Shown piece by piece: positions 43,382 to 52,183 of a stretch of 64,000 nucleotides of DNA. Source of the stretch: Catenulispora acidiphila DSM 44928. Lineage in GTDB: Bacteria; Actinomycetota; Actinomycetes; Streptomycetales; Catenulisporaceae. Where the stretch lies: positions 8,598,229 to 8,662,228 of the forward strand of contig NC_013131.1 of assembly GCF_000024025.1 (NCBI RefSeq), given 5' to 3'. The notes under the pieces were generated by a model, which worked only from the letters and a program-made list of their open reading frames with translations, was not told the origin of the DNA and ran no database searches. The stretch's first letter is position 1. Each line of letters opens with the position of its first letter. A program made the position numbers and the translations under genes.

Positions 43382-44792
43382 GATCCCTGATGTCCTCAAT
43401 GTTGTCGGCGGGCAGGAATCTGCGGCGGTCTCCGGCGCGCGGCTGGATCTGGTCGATCCGTCGACCGGCCGGGTCGCTGGGCGCTCGGCGTTGTCCGGCG
43501 CTGAGGACGTCGACGCCGCGTGCGCTGCCGCGGCCTCGGCTTTCGAGTCCTGGTCGGTGACCACGCCTGCTGAACGACAGCGGGCGTTGCTGCGTATCGC
43601 CGATGGCGTCGAAGCGCGCGCCGAGGCTTTCGCCGACGCGGAGGTGCGCGAGACCGGCAAGCCGCGCGCGTTATTCCTTCGGGACGAGTTCCCGGCGATC
43701 GTCGACGCGCTGCGGTTCTTCGCCGGGGCGGCTCGGAACATGCCGGGTGTGGCTGCGGCGGAGTACGTCGAAGGCCGGACCTCGGCGCTGCGTCGGGAGC
43801 CGGTCGGTGTGTGCGCGCAGATCACGCCGTGGAACTATCCGCTGATGATGGCTGCGTGGAAGCTCGCGCCGGCTGTGGCTGCGGGTAACAGCACGGTGTT
43901 GAAGCCTGCTGACACCACGCCTTCGTCGGCGTCTTTGCTCGCGCGCGTCGCTGCGGAGCACCTGCCGCCGGGCGTCGTCAATGTCGTGTGCGGTGATCGG
44001 GAGACCGGGCGTGCGTTGGTGGCGCATCCGGCGGTTCGCCTTGTCGCCGTGACCGGGAGCGTCCGTGCCGGTCGGGAGATCGCGGCTGTGTGTGCCGGTG
44101 ATCTCAAGCGTGTTCATCTGGAGCTTGGGGGGAACGCGCCGGTTGTCATCCACGACGACGTCGATGTGGAGGCGACGGCAGCCGAGGTGGCTGCCGTCGC
44201 GTTCTACAACGCCGGGCAGGACTGCACTGCTGCGACGCGGTTGCTAGTGCACGCTTCGATCCACGACGCCTTTGTGGATGCGTTCGCGAAGCAAGTGGCT
44301 GCGCTGCGCACCGGTCCGGTCGCCGATGCCGACTTCGGTCCTCTGAACAGCGCGGCGCAACTATCGGCGGTGCGCGGTGTTCTGGAGCGGCTGCCGGCGC
44401 ACGCGGACGTGGTCGTGGGAGGCCGCGCGCTTGACGGCGCCGGCTGGTACCACGAGCCGACGGTGGTCGTGCAGGTCCGGCAGGACGACGAGATCGTGCA
44501 GGAGGAGACGTTCGGGCCGGTCGTCACGGTGCAGCCGTTCGGTACCGAGGCCGAGGCGATGGCGCTGGCGAACGGGGTTCGGTTCGGACTCGCGGCGAGC
44601 GTGTGGACGCGCGATCACGACCGGGCGATGCGGGCCGTACGCGGGTTCCAGACCGGCATCGCCTGGGTCAACACGCATGGCACGACGGTGTCCGAGATGC
44701 CGCACGGCGGGGTCAAGCACTCCGGGTACGGCAGTGATCTGGCGATGTCCGGGTTGCTTGATTACACGCAGGTCAAGCACGTCATGATCTGA
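43374..44792 (+). CDS. Aldehyde dehydrogenase (aminobutyraldehyde/betaine aldehyde dehydrogenase-like)
   Basis: A 472-residue NAD(P)-dependent enzyme from the GTG at 43374, inside the end of the amine oxidase gene. Conserved parts: CAQITPWNYPLMMAAWKLAP, VTGSVRAGREIA, HLELGGNAPVVI with the catalytic glutamate, NAGQDCTAATRLLVH with the catalytic cysteine, and EETFGPVVTVQPF. NTHGTTVSEMPHGGVKHSGY is typical of the aminobutyraldehyde group. It would oxidise the aldehyde made by the amine oxidase. It is the last gene of the rightward operon. Confidence 0.92.
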   Translation: MDEIPDVLNVVGGQESAAVSGARLDLVDPSTGRVAGRSALSGAEDVDAACAAAASAFESWSVTTPAERQRALLRIADGVEARAEAFADAEVRETGKPRALFLRDEFPAIVDALRFFAGAARNMPGVAAAEYVEGRTSALRREPVGVCAQITPWNYPLMMAAWKLAPAVAAGNSTVLKPADTTPSSASLLARVAAEHLPPGVVNVVCGDRETGRALVAHPAVRLVAVTGSVRAGREIAAVCAGDLKRVHLELGGNAPVVIHDDVDVEATAAEVAAVAFYNAGQDCTAATRLLVHASIHDAFVDAFAKQVAALRTGPVADADFGPLNSAAQLSAVRGVLERLPAHADVVVGGRALDGAGWYHEPTVVVQVRQDDEIVQEETFGPVVTVQPFGTEAEAMALANGVRFGLAASVWTRDHDRAMRAVRGFQTGIAWVNTHGTTVSEMPHGGVKHSGYGSDLAMSGLLDYTQVKHVMI

Positions 44793-45540
44793 TGCGGTCG
44801 CGCGCGTCCAAGGCCTTGGCCGTACTCGACACGGCGACGTCGTCCTTGTCGGGATAGGTGTTCAGCACCTTGTCGGAGACCGGCGTGATGATCCCGAACC
44901 AGTAGTTCTCGTTGCGGAAGTGGTGGAACTGGTGCGTCCGGCGGATCGTCTTGTAGAGCGAGGACTGCGGGCGGTAGGCGGAGTGGATGAGGAAGTGCGT
45001 CCACTCATAGGTGGTCATCGAGGCGATCGCGGTGGCGAAGCCGGTGAGCGCCGGTCGCAGAGCCCTGGCTCCGGCGAGGTTGGCCAGCGCGAGCACGGCG
45101 ATCGACGGCGCCACCGCCGGGCGCGGGATGAAGACGAGGTCGGGGTCGCGCGGGTCGCTGTGGTGGGCGCGGTGCGAGCTGGCCAGCAGGCTGTCGGCGA
45201 CGGCACCGTCCTTCTTCTCGCGCGGACGGCGGTGCAGGACATGGACGTGGATCATCCACTCCACGAACGGTTCCGTCGCCAGGATCGCGGCGGCGGCCAC
45301 GGCATCGCGCCTGCTCCACTTGCCGAGGACGAGGCGCGTGGCAGCGGCGGTCGCGGTGGTGGCCGCCAGCGCGCGGGAGTTTGGATGCCGGGCGAACAGC
45401 GACGCCGCTTCGCGCAGCGTCATGCCGGAGCGGGTGAAGGCGGTGCGGGTGACGGCGGTGCGGTTCGAGACGGTGCGGTTCGAGACGGTGCGGTTCGAGG
45501 CGTTGCGATTGTTGTCAGCGTTGTCGGCGACAGCGGTCAT
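44782..45540 (-). CDS. Sterol desaturase/fatty acid hydroxylase family protein
   Basis: A 252-residue membrane di-iron enzyme candidate. The histidine clusters of the superfamily are present: HVHVLHRRP, SSHRAHHSDP, a HFLIHS motif within a TM region and RRTHQFHHFRNENYWFG. The N-terminus has a repeated NRTVS pentad encoded by near-identical 15-base repeats. The stop lies inside the end of the convergent aldehyde dehydrogenase gene (11-base overlap). It is coupled to the GntR gene upstream. Substrate unknown; carotenoid, sterol or fatty acid hydroxylation are family roles. Confidence 0.85.
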   Translation of the reverse strand: MTAVADNADNNRNASNRTVSNRTVSNRTAVTRTAFTRSGMTLREAASLFARHPNSRALAATTATAAATRLVLGKWSRRDAVAAAAILATEPFVEWMIHVHVLHRRPREKKDGAVADSLLASSHRAHHSDPRDPDLVFIPRPAVAPSIAVLALANLAGARALRPALTGFATAIASMTTYEWTHFLIHSAYRPQSSLYKTIRRTHQFHHFRNENYWFGIITPVSDKVLNTYPDKDDVAVSSTAKALDARDRIRS

Positions 45541-46250
45541 CGTCCCTCCAAAAATGCGGTGATGGCGGCGGTACCCAACCCGAGCAGCTCGCCGGCGGCA
45601 GCCCGTGCACGCTCCGGATCGCGAGCCTCGATCGCGGCGATCACATCCTCATAGCGCCGCACGGCGGTGATCTCATCGGCGAGGACATCGGCGACCAGCG
45701 CGGCAGCCGGGGCGTAAGCCTGTCGCAGGGCATTGAGCGACAGGCGGTAGCAGATGTTCTGCGAACCGTCGACGATTAGATCCCAGAACACTGATTCCAA
45801 GTCATGGCCACGTCCCGCACCCTCGGCAACAGCACGACGCAGCCCAGCGGTATCCGCCAAACGCAGCGCGCACAACGCCGCCGCGTCAGCACCGACCGCC
45901 TGCCGCATCTCCATCACCGACCGCACAACCTCGGCGTCAAGCGAACCATCCGCCCGCCGAAACAGCCGCGGCAGCAAATCCAACCCAGCGGCATCACGGT
46001 AATCAAGCACCCGCGTCCCACCACCATGCCGAATCTCCACCAACCCCAGCTGATCCAGCCGCTGAAGCGCCTCCCGAACCACCTGCCGCGTCACCCCGAG
46101 CTCCAAGGTCAAAGCCCGCTCAGACGGCAACGCCGAACCAGGATCAAGACTGCCATCCAAGATCCGACCAAGAATCTGCTCAAAAACAGCAGCAGCAACA
46201 CTGCTACGGACGACCGGCGCGAACGTGTTCACGTCCGTGAGTCTGGCCAC
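45537..46250 (-). CDS. GntR family regulator, FadR/FCD subfamily
   Basis: A regulator of about 237 residues with winged helix (LGRILDGSLDPGSALPSERA, VTRQVVREALQRLDQLGLVE) and an alpha-helical FCD ligand domain whose metal-binding pattern (D..H/R..H type) is only partly visible. FCD proteins usually respond to carboxylic acids. The start is uncertain: TTG 46268, GTG 46250 and GTG 46232 are possible; the TTG lies within the operator and is disfavoured. It is coupled to the hydroxylase gene (GTGA) and the upstream palindrome suggests autoregulation. Confidence 0.88.
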   Translation of the reverse strand: MARLTDVNTFAPVVRSSVAAAVFEQILGRILDGSLDPGSALPSERALTLELGVTRQVVREALQRLDQLGLVEIRHGGGTRVLDYRDAAGLDLLPRLFRRADGSLDAEVVRSVMEMRQAVGADAAALCALRLADTAGLRRAVAEGAGRGHDLESVFWDLIVDGSQNICYRLSLNALRQAYAPAAALVADVLADEITAVRRYEDVIAAIEARDPERARAAAGELLGLGTAAITAFLEGR

Positions 46251-46265
46251 CGGTGGTCCGGTGGT

Positions 46266-46284
46266 CAAGTGGTACGACCACTTG
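46266..46284. promoter_or_regulatory. FadR-type GntR operator
   Basis: A perfect palindrome CAAGTGGT-ACG-ACCACTTG. Its core TGGTACGACCA fits exactly the TNGTNNNACNA consensus of FadR-subfamily GntR operators. It is placed just upstream of the adjacent FCD-GntR gene. Confidence 0.9.
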
Positions 46285-46538
46285 AATTCACTGACCTCTC
46301 AACACGGATCAACACTGTGGTGTGCGCGCCGTCAGCCGATATCGCTGCGATGGCGCCGACCCAGCGGTAGTTCCTGGTCCAGTTCGAGTAGACGTTCGCT
46401 GTCGGCCGCCGAGAGCATGCCATTCCCACGGGCGCCCAGGTCGCACAATCGGCGACCAGCCGAAGACGAACCACGGTGCTGCAACCGTTGCCGTGAACCC
46501 GTTTTCACTCAGGACGCATACCGCCGACCTGTTCCGTA

Positions 46539-46991
46539 TCAAGCATTAGCCACGCATACCGCTAGCAGTGACAATCCATAGAACATAATTGCGACATGGA
46601 GGATCACCCACAAACTATGCAGCCGGATGCGATGCAGCCAGGGAAAGGCGCGGTAATGATCCGCTCGAGCCTGCACCAATCTCTGATCGCTACCCAAGAT
46701 CCCAAGCTCTACGAGATCCTGGGTCAAAGCGCGCGCCTGCGACAGGTGGTAAGCAGCCCGCTCGTAGTACTTCGATACAGCCACTGCACCATACAGGCCC
46801 GCCAGCATGATGAAAATGCACAAGGGGATGACGTATAGCGAGAAGTGCTGTTGCGCGATCAGAGCGCTCAGGGCGGCTGTGATGACAATCAACAGGTTGG
46901 TCAATGCCGAACGCTGAGTCTCGCACTGGCGCAGTTGCTCTCGATGTTCCTTCCAGTAGGCGCGTACCGCCTCATCTGAGATCCCTGCCAC
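46539..46991 (-). CDS. Multi-TM membrane protein, SLATT-like (possible effector)
   Basis: A 150-residue protein from the GTG at 46991, which has GAGGGG 9 bases upstream (a TTG at 47018 would leave 6 bases to the divergent gene). Layout: charged amphipathic N-terminal helix (WKEHREQLRQCETQRSAL), two adjacent TM helices at about 29-48 and 52-72, a helical cytoplasmic loop, and a third TM helix near the C-terminus. This resembles SLATT-type membrane effectors of conflict systems; the match is by layout, not by a firm motif. It is divergent from a DUF4062 gene in a lower-GC islet. Confidence 0.6.
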   Translation of the reverse strand: MAGISDEAVRAYWKEHREQLRQCETQRSALTNLLIVITAALSALIAQQHFSLYVIPLCIFIMLAGLYGAVAVSKYYERAAYHLSQARALTQDLVELGILGSDQRLVQARADHYRAFPWLHRIRLHSLWVILHVAIMFYGLSLLAVCVANA

Positions 46992-47081
46992 TAGCCCCTG
47001 CCCCTCACCCGCACTCAAGATAGAATGTGCGAGAACCAGTCTAGTTCACCGGAAAACCCCTACCAGCGGAGACGGCGTAGC

Positions 47082-48203
47082 GTGAAGATCTTCATCAGCA
47101 GCGCACGAAAGGGTCTGGAGAAAGAGCGCGACTCGCTTCCCGGCTTGATCACTGCGCTGGGTCATACACCAGTACACTTCGAGGACTTCTCAGCCCAGTC
47201 CACGCCCAGTCGAGAGGCATGTCTGGCTGCCCTGGATTCGGCGGATGTTTGCCTGCTCCTGTTGGGCCCGAACTACGGCCACATTTTCCCGGAGACTGGA
47301 CAGTCTGCCACCCATGACGAATGGATTCACGCCCAGGTCAAGGGGATTCCGCGGCTCGTTTTTCGCAAGGCCGGGGTGAAGCTCGAGCCCAAGCAGCACG
47401 AGTTCGCCCAAACCGTGGAGGCATACGCCACAGGCGTATTCCGGACTACCTTCGAGGACACCCCAGATCTCCAGATCAAGATTGCCCAAGCGCTGCGCGA
47501 GTTGGGCTCGAAGCCGTCCCCCCTTGAATTCAAGAGGTTGACTCAGCCGCTGGCAATAAGCTGGACTTCGGCGGAAAATGGAGCGAATTCCCCTCTTAGT
47601 GACCGCGGAGCTCTCCTCGAAACTCACGTCGCACCCGTGGATCACTCGGGATACTCTGCTCGCGAAATGGAGTCGTTGATCAATTCGATGCAGAACCGCG
47701 TTCGCGCGACCCACTACATCCAGAACGACGTCGCGCTTAGCCTCTCCCGGTCAAAGGATCATGCGGTCGTCAGAATTGAGGACAGTGATCGTCCGGCCTG
47801 GGACAAACCCAAGGCCGGAAGGCTTCTCGAAGTTCGGCTATACCAGACTGGTCAGATCTCAATCAGAGCCACGCTCCCAAGAGACCGGATAGGATCAATT
47901 CTGGATCGTAAGGCGCTAACCCAGCAGATCGCTGAAATGCTTCGACTTACGGGAGCCTTGGGCATCATCGAGCAGGGGCATGTAGCGGTAGCAGTTGGAG
48001 TGTTGCCAGAGATGACCACCAGCGTCGACACCTTTGATCCAAACCACCCGCGGTCCAGTGCCCAGTTCATGCGCTTCGGCCAGTCGCCTGACATGGTACG
48101 GATCGAGCCGGACGAATCGGTCAACCTCACAGCCTTGGGGGTCGGAGCAGGCGAAGTGGCTGGCAATCTCTCTCAAGCACTGTTTACTCAGCTCACGATG
48201 TAG
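47082..48203 (+). CDS. DUF4062 (TIR-like) domain protein with unknown C-terminal half
   Basis: A 373-residue soluble protein from the GTG at 47082 with GGAG upstream; an ATG at 47025 adds 19 residues. Residues 1-95 show the DUF4062 pattern: VKIFISSARKGLEKERDSLP, then SADVCLLLLGPNYG and a THDEW segment with a conserved glutamate (E80) before GIPRLVF. DUF4062 is related to TIR-fold domains and found with NTPase sensors of conflict systems. The remaining 230 residues are not recognised. Codon use is less GC-rich than the neighbours, which suggests acquisition by transfer. Confidence 0.75.
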   Translation: MKIFISSARKGLEKERDSLPGLITALGHTPVHFEDFSAQSTPSREACLAALDSADVCLLLLGPNYGHIFPETGQSATHDEWIHAQVKGIPRLVFRKAGVKLEPKQHEFAQTVEAYATGVFRTTFEDTPDLQIKIAQALRELGSKPSPLEFKRLTQPLAISWTSAENGANSPLSDRGALLETHVAPVDHSGYSAREMESLINSMQNRVRATHYIQNDVALSLSRSKDHAVVRIEDSDRPAWDKPKAGRLLEVRLYQTGQISIRATLPRDRIGSILDRKALTQQIAEMLRLTGALGIIEQGHVAVAVGVLPEMTTSVDTFDPNHPRSSAQFMRFGQSPDMVRIEPDESVNLTALGVGAGEVAGNLSQALFTQLTM

Positions 48204-48321
48204 TTCAGGAGTGGAAACCACGTGCCGCATAGGAAGGAGCCAGTCCGTCGGCGGCGATACGCACATGGGCTCGCCCAGCACCTGTGTGCCAGGGAGCCCA
48301 CGTCATGTGCTGCCGTCGCGA

Positions 48322-50802
48322 CTACCGCCAAGTGAGGGTGTCGCGCAAGAACTTCATGTATTGCGCGGTCAAGCCGTCCTTGGAGGTCTTGCCGTCGTTG
48401 TACCAGACCACGTCGCCGTCGTCCTGTGCCATGGACAGCGGGCTGCCGGACACCAGCGGGTCGGGTACGTTGCCGATGATCTCCCAGGCGCCCGAGGCGG
48501 CGGAGGTCGGCATGGTCAGCGCGTCCTTGGCCGGCGCGTCGGTGGCGACGCCGTCCCAGGAGTAGAGGGCGGCGGCGTTGTTGGAGCCGTCGGCGGTGCC
48601 GGACACGATGACGTACTGGTTGTCCGCGTTCTTGCGGATGTCGCGGATTCCGAGGCCGCCGAGGTCCATCTGGATGGCGTTGCCGAACGTCGCCTTGCTT
48701 GCCGCGCCGGTCACCAGTTGGTCGACGTTGGTGGCCGGAACGATCAGGGCCTTGGTGCGGTTCGAAGGGCTTTCCTGCGGAGCACGGAAGGCGAAGTACG
48801 CGGTGCTGGTAGAGCTCGGGGCGAACTCCATGCCTTCGATGTTGAAGCCTGCGGGGTCCTTCGAGCCCTGACCTTCGGCGGCGGAGGCAGCCAGCCCGAG
48901 AGTGTTGCCGTTGGCCTTGTCCCACGCGACCATGTCGGCGCGCAAGTTGGTGTACGCGCCGACGTAAGTCAGGTTCGTCGAGGCGCCTGAGCCGGCGATG
49001 TCGGTGGCGAAGAGGGTGTCGGTCGCGGGTTCGAGGTTGCCGGCGCTGCCGCTGTTACTCATCGACCCGGACCAGTAGATGCGGTTGCCGACCCGCGCTC
49101 CCGCCTCGATGTCGACCGCGTCGGTGCCGTCGGGGAGTATGGCGGTGAAATCGAAGGTCTTGATCGGAGTCGTCACGCCTTGCTGGTACAGGTACAGCAC
49201 ATTGGTCTCGTCGTCGCCGATCAGGAAGTAGCCGCCGCCTGCGTCGATCATCACCGAGGCGTTGCCGATGCCGGAGTAGTAGTCGGCTGCCGGGTCGGAC
49301 GCGTCGGCGATGGACGCGGCGTAGGCGATCGTCCCGGTCGCGGTATTGCCGTCGGGGGCTGTGGCGGTAACCGTCAGCGTGGCGTAGCCGGCCTTGGCCG
49401 GGGTGACGGCCAGCGTTCGGGTGGGGCCGGTGCCGGAGAACACCAGCCCTGAGGACGGAACGACGCTGGTGCTGGAGGACTTCGCGGTCAAGGTCACCGC
49501 GGACGCGCCGTAGTAGGCGTCGCCGATGGTGAGTGTGGCAGCCGGATTGTTGGTGTTGCCCACGGCGCCCAGCAGAGTCGCCAGTGACGCCGCCAGGGTC
49601 GGAGTCTTGCTCCCGCTCGGCGTCGAGGCCGGTGTTGACGGCGGCGTTGACGCCGGCGTCGAAGTCGGTGCCGTGGACGGGCTGGTCGGACCGGTACCGC
49701 CACCGGCGGTCGGCGCCAAGGCAATGCCCCGGAACGCCTGCTTGGACGGTGCGGTAGCCAGCGTCGTCACCGACCCGGATAGGCTCGCGCCCACGCCGGC
49801 GGAGTCGGTGAGCGTGGACAGCGTGCCGCTCGTCCCCGAGGACCCGCTGCCGGTCGCGTAAAGCACGGCCTTGCCGCCGACGACCGAACCGGTCAGGTCC
49901 ACGACGTTCGACAGGCTCTTGCTGCCCTCAGCCTTCCAACTCCCGTTGGCCAGGCTGAACTTCTCGATCTTCCCGGCGCTGTTGTCCGAGACGTACATCG
50001 TGTCCGCTGCGCTGCCTCCGGACAGGTTCAGCAAAACCGCGTTGTATGGGTCGCCGCTGCTCTCCGGGCTGCCCGGCAGGTTCGCCACGCTCTGCCCGGA
50101 GGTGGTTGGCGTACCGGTTCCCACCGTGGAGACCCCGACGTTGCTCTTGTTCGAGGTCGTATACAGCCGCCCGCCGACGACCTGCACCTGGCGCACGTTG
50201 TCTCCGGTCAGCTGGGTGTACGTACTGGCGCCGAGGGTGGCGTAGCCGATGCCGGCGGCCCCGGAGACCCAGATCCCGGTGCCGTCGGTGCTGGTGGCGC
50301 CGCGCACGTTGTTGCCGTCGGCGAACCCCTTGAGCACGGTGGAGGTGTCCACGCCGCCGTCCGCGCCGACTCGGGCGAGGGTCACGTCGTCGGTGCTCGA
50401 CACGCTGCTCGTGCCGACGGCCTGGTGGTAGCCGGGGACCAGCAGGTAGCGGCCGTCCGCGGACAGGGTGAGCTCGCCTTCGGAGGTGGCGCTGCCCGAT
50501 GCGGTCACCTCGTGCGCGGCGCCGTTGTCACCGGTCGGCAACGCGACGGAGCGCACCAGCGATCCTGCAGGGCTGTACTCGTCCAGGAACACCGGCGCGG
50601 CCTTGTCGCTCAGCGAAGTGCTGCCGTCGCCGACTCGGTAGACCACGATGTCCCCGGCCGTGAAGACCGAGGACGCCGCGGCGGTGCCGGCGGCGATCGG
50701 CACGATGGCGGCGCCCAGGGCCAGCGCCCCGGCGACCGCGGCGCCGATCACGGCGCGCCGCTTGGAAATGGGAGAGCCGGGTGGGGGAAGGGTGCCGCTC
50801 AT
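48322..50802 (-). CDS. Large secreted protein with propeller-like and Ig-like regions
   Basis: An 826-residue exported protein from the ATG at 50802 (the frame extends to 51465 but the extra part is antisense to the next gene). Signal: KRRAVIGAAVAGALALGAAI ending near TAAAS. The first 330 residues alternate strands as in a beta-propeller (SADGRYLLVPGY). A Thr/Pro/Ser linker near 345-375 leads to an Ig-like region (VTATAPDGNTATGTI), then a second propeller-like half with YFLIGDDETNVLYLY and FNIEGMEFAP. That half resembles DUF3616-type domains. Function unknown; perhaps binding outside the cell. Confidence 0.7.
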   Translation of the reverse strand: MSGTLPPPGSPISKRRAVIGAAVAGALALGAAIVPIAAGTAAASSVFTAGDIVVYRVGDGSTSLSDKAAPVFLDEYSPAGSLVRSVALPTGDNGAAHEVTASGSATSEGELTLSADGRYLLVPGYHQAVGTSSVSSTDDVTLARVGADGGVDTSTVLKGFADGNNVRGATSTDGTGIWVSGAAGIGYATLGASTYTQLTGDNVRQVQVVGGRLYTTSNKSNVGVSTVGTGTPTTSGQSVANLPGSPESSGDPYNAVLLNLSGGSAADTMYVSDNSAGKIEKFSLANGSWKAEGSKSLSNVVDLTGSVVGGKAVLYATGSGSSGTSGTLSTLTDSAGVGASLSGSVTTLATAPSKQAFRGIALAPTAGGGTGPTSPSTAPTSTPASTPPSTPASTPSGSKTPTLAASLATLLGAVGNTNNPAATLTIGDAYYGASAVTLTAKSSSTSVVPSSGLVFSGTGPTRTLAVTPAKAGYATLTVTATAPDGNTATGTIAYAASIADASDPAADYYSGIGNASVMIDAGGGYFLIGDDETNVLYLYQQGVTTPIKTFDFTAILPDGTDAVDIEAGARVGNRIYWSGSMSNSGSAGNLEPATDTLFATDIAGSGASTNLTYVGAYTNLRADMVAWDKANGNTLGLAASAAEGQGSKDPAGFNIEGMEFAPSSTSTAYFAFRAPQESPSNRTKALIVPATNVDQLVTGAASKATFGNAIQMDLGGLGIRDIRKNADNQYVIVSGTADGSNNAAALYSWDGVATDAPAKDALTMPTSAASGAWEIIGNVPDPLVSGSPLSMAQDDGDVVWYNDGKTSKDGLTAQYMKFLRDTLTWR

Positions 50803-50929
50803 GCCAGGCGCTGCCTTTCGACGGGGATGGCCGCCCCAGCCGCGCACGAAGCCACCTCGCCGACCAGGGCACAAACGGCGAAAGCTTCGCGCATGTTCGT
50901 GGCCTGAGAGTGAACCCGGAAAGACATGT

Positions 50930-50962
50930 GGGGGCGGGAGCAAATGATCTGCTCCCGCCCCC
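50930..50962 (-). terminator. Hairpin terminator after the Met/His-rich membrane protein gene
   Basis: A perfect 13-bp stem GGGGGCGGGAGCA (50930-50942) with complement 50950-50962 and 7-nt loop, ending 14 bases before the stop of the leftward gene at 50976. Confidence 0.85.
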
Positions 50963-50975
50963 GTGCGAACGACTA

Positions 50976-51719
50976 TTAGGTGAGCGCGTCCACCGGGACC
51001 GGCGGCGTGACAGGTGATTCGTCGAAGGAGTCGCGGATCTGACCTTGTTCTCTCCGCAGGTGGTACAGGGCCATGGCGAAGATGGCCGAGCCCATGACGT
51101 TGGCCCAGAAGTGCCACCACACGCGATAGGTGGTGGCTCCCGGACCGGGGGTCAGCTGGCCGAACCAGGTGGACAGCCCCACCGCCTGCTTGGCGCCCAG
51201 CCACACCGACACCGTCAGCGACAAGTGCTCCAGGCCGTGGATCCCCTGCATCCACACGCCCATCTTGCCCCACCAGCGGGTCCGGGTGTTCCGGGCCCGC
51301 CGGCTGATGACCATGACCGCAGCCAACCCGGACAAGAAGATGAAGTTGCCGACCAGGTGCAGAATCTCCATCCCCAACGTCGGACGCGACTTGTCGATCT
51401 GCCCGAAGCCCCGCGCCATCCCCGTACCCCACGGCGTCATCCACGCCGGCGCCTCCGGATGCCAAATCCAGTACACCGCCTGCGCCACATGCTCAGTCAG
51501 ATGCCCGATCTGACCCACAACCCCGATCAGAATCACCGCCATGCTGACCTTGTAGACCCGCATACTCTTGCCCTGACGGTCAGCGAACGCCAACCCGGCC
51601 ACCGCCGCCCACATCACCACAGCCCACACCAGCAGGCCCACAGCCCCCAACGTGTCGAGCATCGGCACTGAATGGCCGCCACTCATGTTCATCCCCGGCA
51701 TATCAGGCATGTTCGGCAA
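50976..51719 (-). CDS. Polytopic membrane protein with Met/His-rich N-terminus
   Basis: A 247-residue protein with about six TM helices. The N-terminus MPNMPDMPGMNMSGGH resembles copper-binding methionine/histidine clusters. Histidines recur within or next to the helices (GHLTEH, EILHLVGN, GIHGLEHLSL, VWWHFWANV), suggesting metal or haem contact. No family can be named with certainty. It is monocistronic, with its own terminator. Function unknown; a role in copper handling is a guess from composition. Confidence 0.7.
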   Translation of the reverse strand: MPNMPDMPGMNMSGGHSVPMLDTLGAVGLLVWAVVMWAAVAGLAFADRQGKSMRVYKVSMAVILIGVVGQIGHLTEHVAQAVYWIWHPEAPAWMTPWGTGMARGFGQIDKSRPTLGMEILHLVGNFIFLSGLAAVMVISRRARNTRTRWWGKMGVWMQGIHGLEHLSLTVSVWLGAKQAVGLSTWFGQLTPGPGATTYRVWWHFWANVMGSAIFAMALYHLRREQGQIRDSFDESPVTPPVPVDALT

Positions 51720-52183
51720 CGTCTTCTCCCCCTTCCAGACGCGGAGAGAGCAGGAATCAGAGTCCTGTCCGTCCGCTGGAATCGGTCCCGTGTAAGCGTC
51801 CGATAAAGGACGCCTCTGCCGGGCAGAGTAGGGAGCGGCGCCCGGTGAGGGCTTCTCGCTGCGTGCCTTACGTCATGAGCCCATCAATAGATGCGCGCAG
51901 CGACGCGCCATCGCCGTATCTTCGCGGCGGTCGGAAGCACCCGCAGGGGTTTGTCAGAGGCCGCGCAAGGGTTTTGCGGCGCCGCCGGGGGGCTGTGGCG
52001 GGGGCACGTCAAGGACCGGCGTAGGGCACGGGCACGTTGTCTAGACCTGTTGGCGGGATTACGGTGCGGCTCAGCGGGGCGGCCGGCCCTCTCGCCTGGG
52101 TCCGGCCGTCGAATCCCATTCCTGGACGGACGGCTCGTGGCGTGCCGCGAGCCTGATGTCCCCTGCCATGGAAAGGAGTCCGA
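51720..52183. other. Divergent intergenic region
   Basis: About 460 bases between the membrane protein and the S53 peptidase gene. It must hold both promoters. No repeat, operator or short gene could be supported. Confidence 0.5.

Noticed and set aside
41912-43825. A 637-codon leftward frame opposite the amine oxidase
   Set aside because: Shadow frame; the rightward amine oxidase and aldehyde dehydrogenase have all family motifs.
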